64,000 nt of DNA from CBDHEY01 sp965262305 (GCA_965262305.1 CBDHEY010000002.1:1860001-1924000), one strand, 5' to 3'; shown: positions 9,606 to 19,060, numbered from the stretch's first letter. The notes: generated by a model from the sequence alone, not told the origin. Numbers and translations are program-made.

Positions 9606-10853
9606 CTAATATATATAAAACTGATCGTGCTTTTCTAATTTTGTTGGATCCGATATCAACACAACATCACCTTCGTTTAAACCATTTAAGATTTGTATTC
9701 TATCTGTAGATCCAGCGCCATATTTAACACTTATCTTTTTCACAAGTGCATGACTATCCAATTTAAACAACGACATAATAGCCATACTTTGAGCAAACAA
9801 AGGTCTTTCCACGTACAATGCATTTTCGATATCTGATGTAATTATTTCACCGTGAATACTTAATTCTGGTCGTGCATTTTCGGGTAACCTACCGTCAAAA
9901 TCGATATCGACACTTACGGTTCCGTTAACCACTTTAGGATTTATACGTGTTACCAAGCCTTTAATGTTGTTTTCATTTACTTCAATTACAGCTTTTTGGC
10001 CAACAAAAAGATTAGTTGACTTTAATTCAGGTATCTTAATTCTTGCGATAAGAGAATTTTCTTCAGCAATAGTTGCCAATGTAGTTCCAAGGGTCACGTT
10101 TTGGCCAAGCTCGACAGGCAAGCTTAAAATTGTACCATCTCGCTTTGCGACTATTTTTAAATCGGCAACCTGTTTATGATAGCGCTGCAATAGTTTTTCG
10201 TGTTTCATTAACTTTGCAGACCGAGCACTATTTTGAGCTATGTGGTTTTCTTTGCCTTTTTTATATTGCTTTTTAAGAATTTCCCAATTTTTGTGCAACT
10301 GTGATGTTTTTAGTTTAGTTTTATCATAGTCTAACTTTGATACGGCATTGAATTTGAGTAATTCTCCCTTTGCTTGTTGCGAAAGATTACTAGAGTCGAA
10401 TTCTTGCTGAGCGTTGAGTACCTGGGACTCGAGTTCTAAAAGCTGGGATTCTTCCATTATTTGTTTGGCGTAATATTCAGCTTTTAGTGCTTCTAGTTCC
10501 CATTTTTGTTCTGCTAACTCGTTTTCTAACTTAGGATTAACTAATGATATGATGATCGTTCCTTTTTTAACGTAGTCTCCTTGTTTGAAATGAATTTTAT
10601 CTACTTTTGCTGAATCCAGATTTACGGAAATCCAATTAATCTTATTTGGCTTTAACACCCCTGGACCACCCACAGTTACTAGAAATTTTCCTCGTTTAAC
10701 ATCAGAGAAAAGTAACGAGTCCTTTTCTACTTGAAAATCAGAAAAACCAACACTTCGTAAAATAAATAGAAAAATTATTAGACAAAGACCTAAGATCCAC
10801 CAAATATAATATTTAAGCGCATGTTTTCTCGATTTTTTGATTACTATGTCCAA
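9606..10853 (-). CDS. Periplasmic adaptor (HlyD/MacA type)
   Basis: The protein has 415 residues, one N-terminal membrane segment (about 16-36), a split biotinyl-lipoyl-like domain, a long alpha-helical hairpin (about 105-220, rich in E, K, L and Q), the lipoyl return KIVAKRDGTILSLPVELG, and a beta-barrel and membrane-proximal domain. It should link the ABC permease to an outer-membrane channel; none is encoded next to it. The start codon is TTG at 10853 with AAGG about 8 bases upstream. It is the first gene of the operon, about 42 bases after the predicted sigma-54 start site. Confidence 0.9.
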   Translation of the reverse strand: MDIVIKKSRKHALKYYIWWILGLCLIIFLFILRSVGFSDFQVEKDSLLFSDVKRGKFLVTVGGPGVLKPNKINWISVNLDSAKVDKIHFKQGDYVKKGTIIISLVNPKLENELAEQKWELEALKAEYYAKQIMEESQLLELESQVLNAQQEFDSSNLSQQAKGELLKFNAVSKLDYDKTKLKTSQLHKNWEILKKQYKKGKENHIAQNSARSAKLMKHEKLLQRYHKQVADLKIVAKRDGTILSLPVELGQNVTLGTTLATIAEENSLIARIKIPELKSTNLFVGQKAVIEVNENNIKGLVTRINPKVVNGTVSVDIDFDGRLPENARPELSIHGEIITSDIENALYVERPLFAQSMAIMSLFKLDSHALVKKISVKYGAGSTDRIQILNGLNEGDVVLISDPTKLEKHDQFYIY

Positions 10854-10905
10854 AACTAAGACCTTATGATTAAATTAAATCATACAATTTGTCTCTAATA
10901 TTAAA

Positions 10906-10921
10906 TGCCAACAGTATGCCA
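10906..10921 (-). promoter_or_regulatory. Sigma-54 (-24/-12) promoter for the ABC/two-component operon
   Basis: On the minus strand the sequence reads TGGCATACTGTTGGCA. Against the consensus TGGCAC-N5-TTGC it has the invariant GG (10920-10919) and GC (10908-10907) at exact spacing and two mismatches (T for C in the -24 box, G for T in the -12 box). It lies 53 bases before the adaptor start codon. The same operon encodes a sigma-54-type activator, which makes the assignment strong. Confidence 0.75.
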
Positions 10922-11186
10922 ACTCACTAACTGCTTGATTTATATATATTTTTATAATTTTTAAATTATTATATATCCCATAATTGAAACTTAATTTAGG
11001 TGAAGTCCCGTTTTTGAGATAGAAAGAATTTTGGAAACAAGAAGAGGGGGGTTGTAGCAGTTATCCAAATGTTATAACGTTTTTAGATAAACAGTGAGAG
11101 ATATTCGAAAGAAAGTTTTCAGTTATTTTTTTATTGAAGAAAATTATAGTGTTGTTGGTCAACTAATAACTACTAGTTAGATGAAG
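10922..11186. other. Upstream control region, no gene seen
   Basis: This AT-rich stretch lies upstream of the sigma-54 promoter and downstream of the Hpt-HD-GYP gene. A perfect 7-bp dyad (ATAATTT, two bases, AAATTAT) lies at 10954-10969, at a distance where activator sites for sigma-54 promoters can occur, though AT-rich dyads arise easily by chance. No open frame of note was found. Confidence 0.35.
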
Positions 11187-12290
11187 TCAAGCTCCATTCC
11201 GATTACCACGTAATTCCTCTTTAATCATCTGATTAAATATTTCAACCCAAATTTCATCAAATTGAGATCCTTTTCTAGCGTTTATTTCTGAAATAGCGCG
11301 AACAATTGATCGCCGATTCGCTCTATCCGCACGACCATTAGTTATGGAAAAATAAGCATCGATAATCGCGAGTATTTTTGCCCCGTCGTGTATTAGTTTA
11401 CCTTTATTACCATAAGGGTAACCTTTTCCATCTATTCGTTCATGATGTTCTAAAACCATAGTAGCGGCTTCATCCCAGCCCTTAATTCTTATTAAGTAAT
11501 TGTATCCCCAATGGGGATGTTGCCTAATTTCTTCTATTTCGTTTTCACTAAGGTTTTCACTTTTTTCTAAAGTATTTACTGTGACAAATGACATTCCAAT
11601 ATCATGCAGATAAACTGCGGCTGCTAATTGGTCCGAATTAATTTTAGATCCACCAAGACCATTCATTTTTAGCGCCCAGTCACAAAGTGTTTCGCTTCTA
11701 CCATCCCAATAAATACTTTGTTTATCAACTTGAATAGCAAGTTCTTTAAAAAATTCTAAATCAAAACTCCCCTTTGTATGGGTATCCGGAATTGTAAGAC
11801 ATTCAATTTCTTCTGTTTCTATTGCTTCTTCATATGCTTCATTGACGAATCCAGCAGCCAGTATGCTACATATTTCTCTACATATATTTGAAGAAGTAGA
11901 TTCATCCGCATTAGCAAGGTTACTATAAAGAGTTCCTAGTTCAACTTCATTTAAATTATCAAACTGGTAACCCATAAGTTCGCGTTCATGAAGATCTCGT
12001 AATCGATCAAACCCCAATTGAAGTGCTTCGACAATTTGCGTATTAGGTTGAATAATATCGCCTCTAATCGCGTCTATCACTTCTTCCAAGCTATGGGTAT
12101 AGTTCACAATAGTTTTAAGTTGCACCATAGCAGCATTGCCCTTAATGCTATGAATGGCACGAAAAAGCCCATTTAGGTTATCTATTTCGGCGTCATCGCA
12201 GGCAATTCGATCCAAGTATATTTCGACTTCGTTCGAAAGCTCTTTGAAACTCTCTAAAACTTCAGTTGCCGATTCTTCATCGATATCCAT
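11187..12290 (-). CDS. Hpt-HD-GYP phosphodiesterase
   Basis: The 367-residue protein starts with a histidine phosphotransfer domain (residues about 5-110; phosphoacceptor motif IHSIKGNAAM) and ends with an HD-GYP domain (about 175-360; YLHDIGMSFV, HPHWGYNYL, HHERIDGKGYPYG). HD-GYP proteins hydrolyse cyclic di-GMP in the cytoplasm. The Hpt fusion implies that its activity is set by phosphotransfer from a kinase, which is not encoded nearby. All main metal-binding and GYP residues are present, so it is probably active. It is a single-gene unit flanked by long gaps. Confidence 0.9.
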   Translation of the reverse strand: MDIDEESATEVLESFKELSNEVEIYLDRIACDDAEIDNLNGLFRAIHSIKGNAAMVQLKTIVNYTHSLEEVIDAIRGDIIQPNTQIVEALQLGFDRLRDLHERELMGYQFDNLNEVELGTLYSNLANADESTSSNICREICSILAAGFVNEAYEEAIETEEIECLTIPDTHTKGSFDLEFFKELAIQVDKQSIYWDGRSETLCDWALKMNGLGGSKINSDQLAAAVYLHDIGMSFVTVNTLEKSENLSENEIEEIRQHPHWGYNYLIRIKGWDEAATMVLEHHERIDGKGYPYGNKGKLIHDGAKILAIIDAYFSITNGRADRANRRSIVRAISEINARKGSQFDEIWVEIFNQMIKEELRGNRNGA

Positions 12291-12788
12291 AGTTTTTCAA
12301 AAAAAATAGGTTTATATCAATAATAGACGTAAATAGTTGTCAAAGCTTAGTTTTTATATTCAAATGAGATAGCTGAATAAAACCTTAAATGTATTCATCG
12401 TGCAAAAGGTTATTTACCAGCGATAAATCTTTTATCCAGTACTTTAAAAGCATAAAATTGGGTCTTGAAACGTAAAAATCGAAATTTATATGTTCATTTT
12501 TTATATTTGTGAAATAACTAATGAATTTAAAATTTGTAGATTTCTACGAGAGTGCTCCCTATTGCAATAGCACTCAGAATTTTTTAGCTAATTGTAGACT
12601 TTTTTTTAGTTGCTGATGCATAAAGCAATTTTTAGCGATCAAAATACCAACAAGCGTTCTTCTGATAACTGGAAATGTAATAAATACACAATTTTTATAT
12701 TATTTATAATAATACGCCGTTAAAAATATTTGTTTCATTCAACGTCCGCTTTAGAATCAAAATACACACCACTATTTTTATACATATT
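12291..12788. other. 498-bp gap with an orphan terminator-like hairpin
   Basis: This AT-rich region lies between divergent genes. The only clear structure is the plus-strand hairpin at 12550-12585. A weaker TTGCT/AGCAA stem followed by T5 lies near 12612-12640. No open frame with a ribosome binding site was found. A short plus-strand RNA ending at the hairpin is possible but unproven. Confidence 0.3.
12550..12585 (+). terminator. Rho-independent terminator-like hairpin, orphan
   Basis: GAGTGCT (12550-12556) pairs with AGCACTC (12569-12575) around a 12-base loop, and six T residues follow at 12580-12585. The T-run is only on the plus-strand side. No plus-strand gene lies upstream, so it may end a small RNA or act in the leader of the beta-lactamase-fold gene. 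Confidence 0.45.
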
Positions 12789-14561
12789 ATGAAATATTTA
12801 GTCATCGCTTTACTATTTTTATTAACAGGCTGTGCCAACTTAGATAAGACAAGTCAGAAGTATAGTGAACCAACTAACTTATCCGATTTAATCGAATACA
12901 GTAGGTCGGTAATAAAAAGAGAACAAGAAAAATCAAAGATAGTCGGACTGAGTATTGCACTAGTTGATCATGATGAAATAATTTGGAGCGATGGTTTTGG
13001 ATACTCAGACTTTAAAAATAAAATAAAAGCTAATACAACAACGCAATATAGAGCAGGCTCCATATCCAAAATAGTCACTACAATTGCAATTTTACAGCTT
13101 GTTGATGATGGAATACTGGAATTAGATGCTCCAATTACTCATTATATTCCGGAATTTTCCATCGGAAATCGCTTTGGTAAAAATAGCGAAATAACAATAC
13201 GTTCTATGTTAACTCACCATTCAGGACTTCCTACTAACTACTTAAGGGGCATGTGGGCAAATCCTCAAGTTAGTTTAAACTCTTTAGTTGAGTCATTGAA
13301 CAATGAATATACTACTCATCCAACCAATAAAGCTTTTTCTTATTCTAATGTTGCTTTCTCTTTATTAGGAATCATTGTAGAAAGATCAAGCAAACAAGAT
13401 TTTCAAAGCTATATAAAAACAAATATTTTTAAACCCCTGCATATAAAAAATTCTGACTTTCTAAACCATCAAGAATCAAATAGTCATAACTCAACCAAAT
13501 CTTATCTAAACCTTAAAGAAATAGATAAATTCGCTACTAGAGATACACCAGCAACGGGTTTGAACTCAGACGTATTAGACCTATCAAAATTAATCATTTG
13601 GGTTAATACGTTTAAATTAACAAACGAAAAAACGTTACTATCTTCGACCATTTTTGATGAAATGTTTTTATACCAAAACTCTGACGTGCCTCTAGATTTC
13701 ACAAAACGGCGGGCGCTGGGGTGGGCATTCTATGACAATTATCTCGGAGATGTTAATGTTTATGGCCATGATGGACGGACAGTGGCACAAAGTTCATTGT
13801 TACTTATAGAACCTAAATCAAAGATTGGCATTGTGGTTCTGGCTAATTCACCATCTGAAAATGGTGGTGTTTATAAAATAGGAAGAGAGATCTTAAGAAA
13901 ATACTATAAAATCAAAACAAGGAAAAATATCCACTGGTTGCCTTCGAGCTATCCCAACGACCAAACCAATAGTACTGTAGAACTTTCTGGAAATTACGCC
14001 TCAACGCTTGGGTTAATAAACATTAAACCCAAAAACAAACATAATAGTTATAAAGTAAAGGCACTAGGACGCCGCTTAAACCTAAAAAAAGATAAAAAAC
14101 ATAGCTCAACTTTTCGACTTAGTTATAGGTTATTTGGGCTTTTTCCGATTGACTTAGGTTGGATTGGTCGATTAAAAATTCGAGCTGAGGAAGTCGATGA
14201 TACAGAAGTTCTTGTTGGCTATATCGGATCGGAAAAACGGTTATTAGGAACCAAAATATCTCCGCAAAAAATTATCCAATCATGGAAAAATCGTGTTGGA
14301 TATTACAAACCCAAAGAGAACCTTCAACCGGAAATACACAAAATTAAATATATTAAATTATTTTATAAAAAAGATTTATTTTACGCACTTGTCAAACTCA
14401 AAACCGGCGAAAAAATTTTACACGCGATTACTACGATAAATGACAAAGAGGCAATAGTCACCGGCCTCGGACGCCGCCTTGGCGATACACTATTTTTAGA
14501 ATCTGAAATTGAAAATAAAGTAAAAATTCGATACCTAGGCATTTCCTTTGAGCGAACTTAG
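12789..14561 (+). CDS. Serine hydrolase lipoprotein, beta-lactamase class C fold
   Basis: The 590-residue protein has a lipoprotein signal with lipobox LTGC. Residues about 30-370 form the beta-lactamase/transpeptidase-like domain: SxxK as SISK in YRAGSISKIVT, YxN as YSN in FSYSNVAFSLLG, and HDG in VYGHDGRT for the KTG-like motif. The C-terminal 220 residues (KYYKIKTRKN onward) are beta-rich and unassigned; similar extensions occur in esterase/peptidase members of this family. It probably acts in the periplasm as an esterase, amidase or peptidase. Nothing specific points to antibiotic resistance. It looks monocistronic. Confidence 0.88.
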   Translation: MKYLVIALLFLLTGCANLDKTSQKYSEPTNLSDLIEYSRSVIKREQEKSKIVGLSIALVDHDEIIWSDGFGYSDFKNKIKANTTTQYRAGSISKIVTTIAILQLVDDGILELDAPITHYIPEFSIGNRFGKNSEITIRSMLTHHSGLPTNYLRGMWANPQVSLNSLVESLNNEYTTHPTNKAFSYSNVAFSLLGIIVERSSKQDFQSYIKTNIFKPLHIKNSDFLNHQESNSHNSTKSYLNLKEIDKFATRDTPATGLNSDVLDLSKLIIWVNTFKLTNEKTLLSSTIFDEMFLYQNSDVPLDFTKRRALGWAFYDNYLGDVNVYGHDGRTVAQSSLLLIEPKSKIGIVVLANSPSENGGVYKIGREILRKYYKIKTRKNIHWLPSSYPNDQTNSTVELSGNYASTLGLINIKPKNKHNSYKVKALGRRLNLKKDKKHSSTFRLSYRLFGLFPIDLGWIGRLKIRAEEVDDTEVLVGYIGSEKRLLGTKISPQKIIQSWKNRVGYYKPKENLQPEIHKIKYIKLFYKKDLFYALVKLKTGEKILHAITTINDKEAIVTGLGRRLGDTLFLESEIENKVKIRYLGISFERT

Positions 14562-14670
14562 AACCTTTCCCTATGCCAAGACCTCACATATATATCTGAT
14601 TATTATTAACTCAATTAGTCCCTTTAGATAATTTGTGGATTAGTTCACATTTTCATAACATTACGCGAAT

Positions 14671-14693
14671 AAAATCCATATATGGGGATTTTT
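14671..14693 (+). terminator. Weak terminator-like hairpin
   Basis: AAAATCC (14671-14677) and GGATTTT (14686-14692) form a 7-bp stem with an 8-base loop, with A and T runs on the two sides. It lies between the hydrolase lipoprotein and the first DUF5666 gene and could end the former. Confidence 0.4.
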
Positions 14694-14760
14694 AAACCAT
14701 ATAAATAATGTATTCTATATCTGTATCTTAACTAAACACATTAAACTGGAGCTTAGTATT

Positions 14761-16362
14761 ATGAGTATGAGAAACCTATCTATTAACGTGGTTCTCGCCG
14801 CAGCCTTAATAGGGTGTGGGGGATCCTCTTCTAATGACCCGGTCAATAGCGGTTCTGATGTTCCTGTGTCGTCAGGCTCGCCCACTGACAACGCGGCACC
14901 AGTCAGCGTAAAAGGTAAAATCGATGCTTTTGGAAGCGTCGTAGTGGGCGGTATTCACTACGATACTGACGATGCTGAAATCTACATAAATGGGGAATTA
15001 TCTACTGAAGAAAATCTAGACCTAGGGCAAATCGTCGAGATTATTGGTGAAATAGACGAAGATTCTGGAGAAGGTGTCGCATCTAGAATTGAATATCTCA
15101 CCGACGTCCAAGGGCCAATTTCAGATTTTAATAGTCAAACCGGCGAAATTACGATTCTAGGACAAACCGTTCTTATCGACGAAGACTTGCTAGAGTTGGT
15201 TGGATTTAACCTTGAAGATATAGACGAGGGCCTTTCTGTCGAGGTAAGTGGCCATCGCGACGAGATGGGTAATATTGTCGCGACCTTTATCGAACTAATA
15301 GACAGTGATGAAGAGATCATACGTGGTGAGATCACTAATATTGACTTAGATAACCTCACAATAGAGGTGAATGGACAGACCGTTAGCATTGCAGACCTTG
15401 TTAACATAGCTATTGAAGACCTTATTGAAGGTGACGACTTGTTTGTTATAGGTGATTTAGACGGCGATGTACTTATCCCTGATGGCGACATTGATTTTGA
15501 TGACTTTTTTGACGATATTGATGTAGATACTGAAATCGAGATAGAAGGAGTTGTCACAGAGGTCGTTAACGAAACAGACTTTGTAATGAATGGCTTAACT
15601 TTTAGAATCACTGAAGATACTGAGTTTGATAATGGCAGCCCATCCGATTTGGTAGTCGGACGTTTAATAGAGGTTGAGGGTGAATTTACTGAAAGCGACA
15701 TTGTCCTTGCAGAAAGTATCGATTTTGATCAAGAAACAGACCTTGAGTTAGAAGGCATAGTAGAAAGTGTCGACCCCGACAACAATCAATTTGTTATGTT
15801 TGGTTTAACTTTCCATACAAATGAAAACACAGTTTGGGAAGACGATAGCGATGCCGACATTCGAGACTTTTCAATTAGCGATATCGCGGCAGGTGACTAC
15901 TTGGTGGTCGATGTGGTTACTTTATTCGATGATCCAATTAGATTTGAAGTCAAAAAAGTCGAAAGAGAAGATCTTGACTTTGACGATACATTTTTTAGTG
16001 AAGTATTTTTAATTGCTCAAGTTGAGGCTTTTGATAATAATACTCTCACTTTGACAAATGGCATAGAACTACTAATTACAGAGTCCACAGATTTATCAGA
16101 GCTTGGAGATACACCCGATCTTTCAAGTTTAACCGGGACCTTAGTAGAAATCGAAGCACACTATGAAGAAAACAACTTAGTAGCAGATAGTGTCGAACTT
16201 GCTGAAGACTGCGATGTTTCTCAAAATTCTACTGTGCAAAGTAATGATATTAGTAGTGTGTCGAATAATCTTTCACTTCAAGTCTATTGTGTTGACGATT
16301 TAGATGATGAAGATGAAGATGAAGATGAAGATGAATTCGATGATGACGCGATTGAAGTATAG
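14761..16362 (+). CDS. DUF5666 repeat lipoprotein, acidic
   Basis: The 533-residue protein has a lipoprotein signal (lipobox LIGC followed by GGSSS). After a Ser/Pro-rich spacer it carries several consecutive DUF5666 beta units of about 65-75 residues, for example KGKIDAFGSVVVGGIHYDTD, and recurrent EIEGVVTEV and ELEGIVESV starts. The C-terminus is a run of Asp and Glu (about residues 510-533). The protein is very acidic throughout. DUF5666 domains are OB-like beta modules of unknown function on the cell surface or in the periplasm. GGAG lies about 10 bases before the ATG. It pairs with the second DUF5666 protein at 17353. Confidence 0.88.
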   Translation: MSMRNLSINVVLAAALIGCGGSSSNDPVNSGSDVPVSSGSPTDNAAPVSVKGKIDAFGSVVVGGIHYDTDDAEIYINGELSTEENLDLGQIVEIIGEIDEDSGEGVASRIEYLTDVQGPISDFNSQTGEITILGQTVLIDEDLLELVGFNLEDIDEGLSVEVSGHRDEMGNIVATFIELIDSDEEIIRGEITNIDLDNLTIEVNGQTVSIADLVNIAIEDLIEGDDLFVIGDLDGDVLIPDGDIDFDDFFDDIDVDTEIEIEGVVTEVVNETDFVMNGLTFRITEDTEFDNGSPSDLVVGRLIEVEGEFTESDIVLAESIDFDQETDLELEGIVESVDPDNNQFVMFGLTFHTNENTVWEDDSDADIRDFSISDIAAGDYLVVDVVTLFDDPIRFEVKKVEREDLDFDDTFFSEVFLIAQVEAFDNNTLTLTNGIELLITESTDLSELGDTPDLSSLTGTLVEIEAHYEENNLVADSVELAEDCDVSQNSTVQSNDISSVSNNLSLQVYCVDDLDDEDEDEDEDEFDDDAIEV

Positions 16363-16465
16363 AAGAAATTCTAACTAAATTGTTTTTGCGAGGAAGTTTG
16401 TTACCAGCTTCCTCGCAGTTGTTTAAAACGAAAAATAGCATTAGAAACAAACAAAAAATTAAATA

Positions 16466-17356
16466 ATGACGCAAGAGCAAAAACCCATACAACAATCTTT
16501 TCTTTTTAAGATTTTAAGACCAGTTATTCGCATGGCCTTACGTAATGGTGTTTTTTATAAAGAATTTTGCGATGTTGCAAAACAGTTGTTTGTCGATATT
16601 GCAACAGAAGATTTCGGTATCAAAGGAAGGCCAACTAATATTTCTAGAGTGGCGCTTCTCACAGGAATCGACCGAAAAGAAGTAAAGCGCATACGTGATT
16701 TACTCGAAAATGAAAATGCAGCAGATAAAATTTCTCAAAAAAGAGACAGAATAACAAGGGTCATCAGTGGTTGGTATCAAGATATAGATTATTTAGATGA
16801 AAAAGGAAATCCAGTCACACTAAATGTTCAAGGAGATAATAATAGTTTTAGCCAACTCTGTAAGAAATACGCAGGTGACATTCCTGAGGGAGCTCTTTTA
16901 AAAGAACTCGAAAGATCCGGAGTTGTGCAAAAAGAAAAAATAAAATTAGATAACTCGTTGATAGAATTGGTTCGCATTGTCAAACGCGAATTTATACCAG
17001 TTGAAACCGATCCAGACGCAATCCTTCGTGCAAGCGAAGTCATGAACGACTTGGGAAAAACACTTTTTAATAACCTTTACGAAACAGAAGGCTTTAAAAA
17101 AGGAAAACTGTTTGAAAGACGAGCGAGTAATTCTAATGTAGACCCTGATAAATACAACGAATTTAGAGAACTTGTAAACCAAAAAGGACAGTCTTTTTTG
17201 GAAGAAATAGATCAATGGCTTACCGATAATGAACTACCGGAAAAAGAAGTTCCAGAAAAAAAAGGTATTCGTTTAGGTGTAAGTGCTTTTACATTTGGCA
17301 ACGCCGGAACATCAGGCAAAAAATCATCGAAGAAAAATTCAAAGGTTAAACCATGA
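16466..17356 (+). CDS. DUF6502 family protein
   Basis: The 296-residue cytoplasmic protein matches DUF6502: LRPVIRMALRNGVFYKEFC, then AKQLFVDIATEDFG and VALLTGIDRKEVKRIRDLL, which resembles a winged-helix DNA-binding segment. The C-terminus is charged and Lys-rich (GKKSSKKNSKVKP). Function is unknown; a DNA-binding or regulatory role is suggested by the helix-turn-helix-like part only. It overlaps the following DUF5666 gene by four bases (ATGA), so the two are translationally coupled. Confidence 0.85.
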   Translation: MTQEQKPIQQSFLFKILRPVIRMALRNGVFYKEFCDVAKQLFVDIATEDFGIKGRPTNISRVALLTGIDRKEVKRIRDLLENENAADKISQKRDRITRVISGWYQDIDYLDEKGNPVTLNVQGDNNSFSQLCKKYAGDIPEGALLKELERSGVVQKEKIKLDNSLIELVRIVKREFIPVETDPDAILRASEVMNDLGKTLFNNLYETEGFKKGKLFERRASNSNVDPDKYNEFRELVNQKGQSFLEEIDQWLTDNELPEKEVPEKKGIRLGVSAFTFGNAGTSGKKSSKKNSKVKP

Positions 17357-19044
17357 AATTTGTATTTCTGACGATAAAAAAACTACTAATCTTATCTGCA
17401 ATTTCCTTATCCGTCACCTATTGCGGTGGTGGCGGCATTGATGGAAGTGGCGCGCCAGTTGAAAATTCTTCTTCAGCTTCGACTGGTCCTATATCAGGTT
17501 TTGGCAGCGTTATAGTGAATGGTGTTAGGTACGATACTTCAAGTGCTACGATATCAATCAGTGGTAGTAATGCGATCGAGTCCGATCTAGAAGTAGGGCA
17601 TTATGTTACGGTTATTGGAGAAATAAACTCCGACAATCAAACTGGAACCGCCAGTGAAGTTCGATTTCAACCTCGAGTAATAGGTGAAATTTCTACAATT
17701 AACTTGGTCACGAATCAAATAAATGTATTAGGCCAATTAATCGAAATCACTAATTCCACAATCTTTGATAATTCAATCCAGCCAGACTCCATAGATGGTT
17801 TAACAATAGGGCAGAGAGTTCGTGTGAGTGGTTCACTTGATTCGAATCATATTGTAACTGCTACAAGAATTGACCAAGACTTATCTCTGGAGAATGAAAT
17901 ATTTGGACGTATCGATAGTATCAATTTGATTACTAATCAGTTAATAATAAATGGTTTTGTAGTAGATTTTTCTAATGCAGAAATAGAAGGGGACTTGTTA
18001 GTTGGCGCAAATGCACTGGTTGGTGGTACGTCTTTAAACGATCAATTAATCGCTGACGAGATCGATATCATGTCTTTTTCTATTGGCGATCTTGAAAACA
18101 TTAGCTCTTTAGTTATTGCTGGTCCAATTTCAGATACAGAATCTGAAAGCCGATTTGAAGTAAACGATTTCCCGGTACTTATCACGAGTGAAACGATTTT
18201 TATTGGCGGTGATGCAAACAATATTCGTGAGGATGTTTTTGTAGAGATATCAGGTACTTTAGTTAGCGATCAAGGTTCTCTAGATGGCGTTTTACGAGCA
18301 GATTCAATAGAATTCCAAGTCATAAACCCCGCATTTATATTTGGTTTTATTGAAGCGTTAGATATCCAAGATGGAGTAATCCCAACTGCAACCTTTAGTC
18401 TTTCAGGTCAGACAATTCAAACCAGTGTAAATACTATTTTTGAAGATGACTCTGACTTAGATCTTGATCAGTTAAATGCATCATTACTGAGAGATGGTGA
18501 TCCCGTATTGGTTGCTGGGAATCATGTCGGTCCGGTTTTAGAAGCAATGTTTATTGAACGACAAGAATCGGAAGTCATATTTGACGACGAAGAAATTGAG
18601 TTAATTGGGCTAGCGGTTAATATAGATCAAAATGGTTTCGATCTTTTTGATTTTGCCGTTCAATTTGATGAAGACACAACATTTTATTTGAATGACGAGG
18701 AAGTCTCATACGAAGATATTGAAGAACTACTGGAAACTAATCCCGTATATGTTGAAGGGATAGTACAGGGCAATATTATTACAGCAGAAGTTATCGAGAT
18801 TGAGCTTCTCAGTGGTTCCGATCAAGTGGATTCAGATATAGAAATTCCCAGTGATTTAGAACCTGAAGATTTTAATACTGATTTGATTCTAGAACCTGAA
18901 ATGCCAGATGATTCAGATAATTCCAATCCGGATTTAGATTTGCCAGATTTAAGTAACCCTGATCTTAATGATCTTGACTTCGAAATTCCTTATATAGAAG
19001 ATCCAATTTACCCGGATTCTGAATCAATAACTTGGTCGATATAG
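17353..19044 (+). CDS. DUF5666 repeat lipoprotein
   Basis: The 563-residue protein has a lipoprotein signal with lipobox VTYC followed by GGGG. DUF5666 units start at GPISGFGSVIVNGVRYDT and recur along the chain, with the pattern of a turn GQxIxxSVNT or NGFVVDF and a closing DxIEF-like strand. The C-terminal 70 residues are rich in Asp, Pro, Ser and Asn (linker-like). It is an acidic surface or periplasmic protein with unknown ligand. It is coupled to the DUF6502 gene upstream and followed by a good terminator. Confidence 0.88.
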   Translation: MKFVFLTIKKLLILSAISLSVTYCGGGGIDGSGAPVENSSSASTGPISGFGSVIVNGVRYDTSSATISISGSNAIESDLEVGHYVTVIGEINSDNQTGTASEVRFQPRVIGEISTINLVTNQINVLGQLIEITNSTIFDNSIQPDSIDGLTIGQRVRVSGSLDSNHIVTATRIDQDLSLENEIFGRIDSINLITNQLIINGFVVDFSNAEIEGDLLVGANALVGGTSLNDQLIADEIDIMSFSIGDLENISSLVIAGPISDTESESRFEVNDFPVLITSETIFIGGDANNIREDVFVEISGTLVSDQGSLDGVLRADSIEFQVINPAFIFGFIEALDIQDGVIPTATFSLSGQTIQTSVNTIFEDDSDLDLDQLNASLLRDGDPVLVAGNHVGPVLEAMFIERQESEVIFDDEEIELIGLAVNIDQNGFDLFDFAVQFDEDTTFYLNDEEVSYEDIEELLETNPVYVEGIVQGNIITAEVIEIELLSGSDQVDSDIEIPSDLEPEDFNTDLILEPEMPDDSDNSNPDLDLPDLSNPDLNDLDFEIPYIEDPIYPDSESITWSI

Positions 19045-19060
19045 ATTGTGAGCTATTAAA

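Noticed and set aside
12534..12545. GTAGA-TT-TCTAC hairpin resembling a Cas12a repeat stem
   Set aside because: The arms are in the opposite order, there is a single copy, and no repeats or cas genes are near.
12789..14561. Antibiotic-resistance beta-lactamase
   Set aside because: The motifs fit the wider esterase/peptidase class of this fold, the protein has a long extra C-terminal domain, and no regulator of the AmpR type is adjacent.
15135..15701. 188-codon minus-strand frame opposite the first DUF5666 gene
   Set aside because: It is Ser/Ile-rich low-complexity sequence, the mirror of the acidic Asp/Glu repeats, and has no ribosome binding site or family resemblance.
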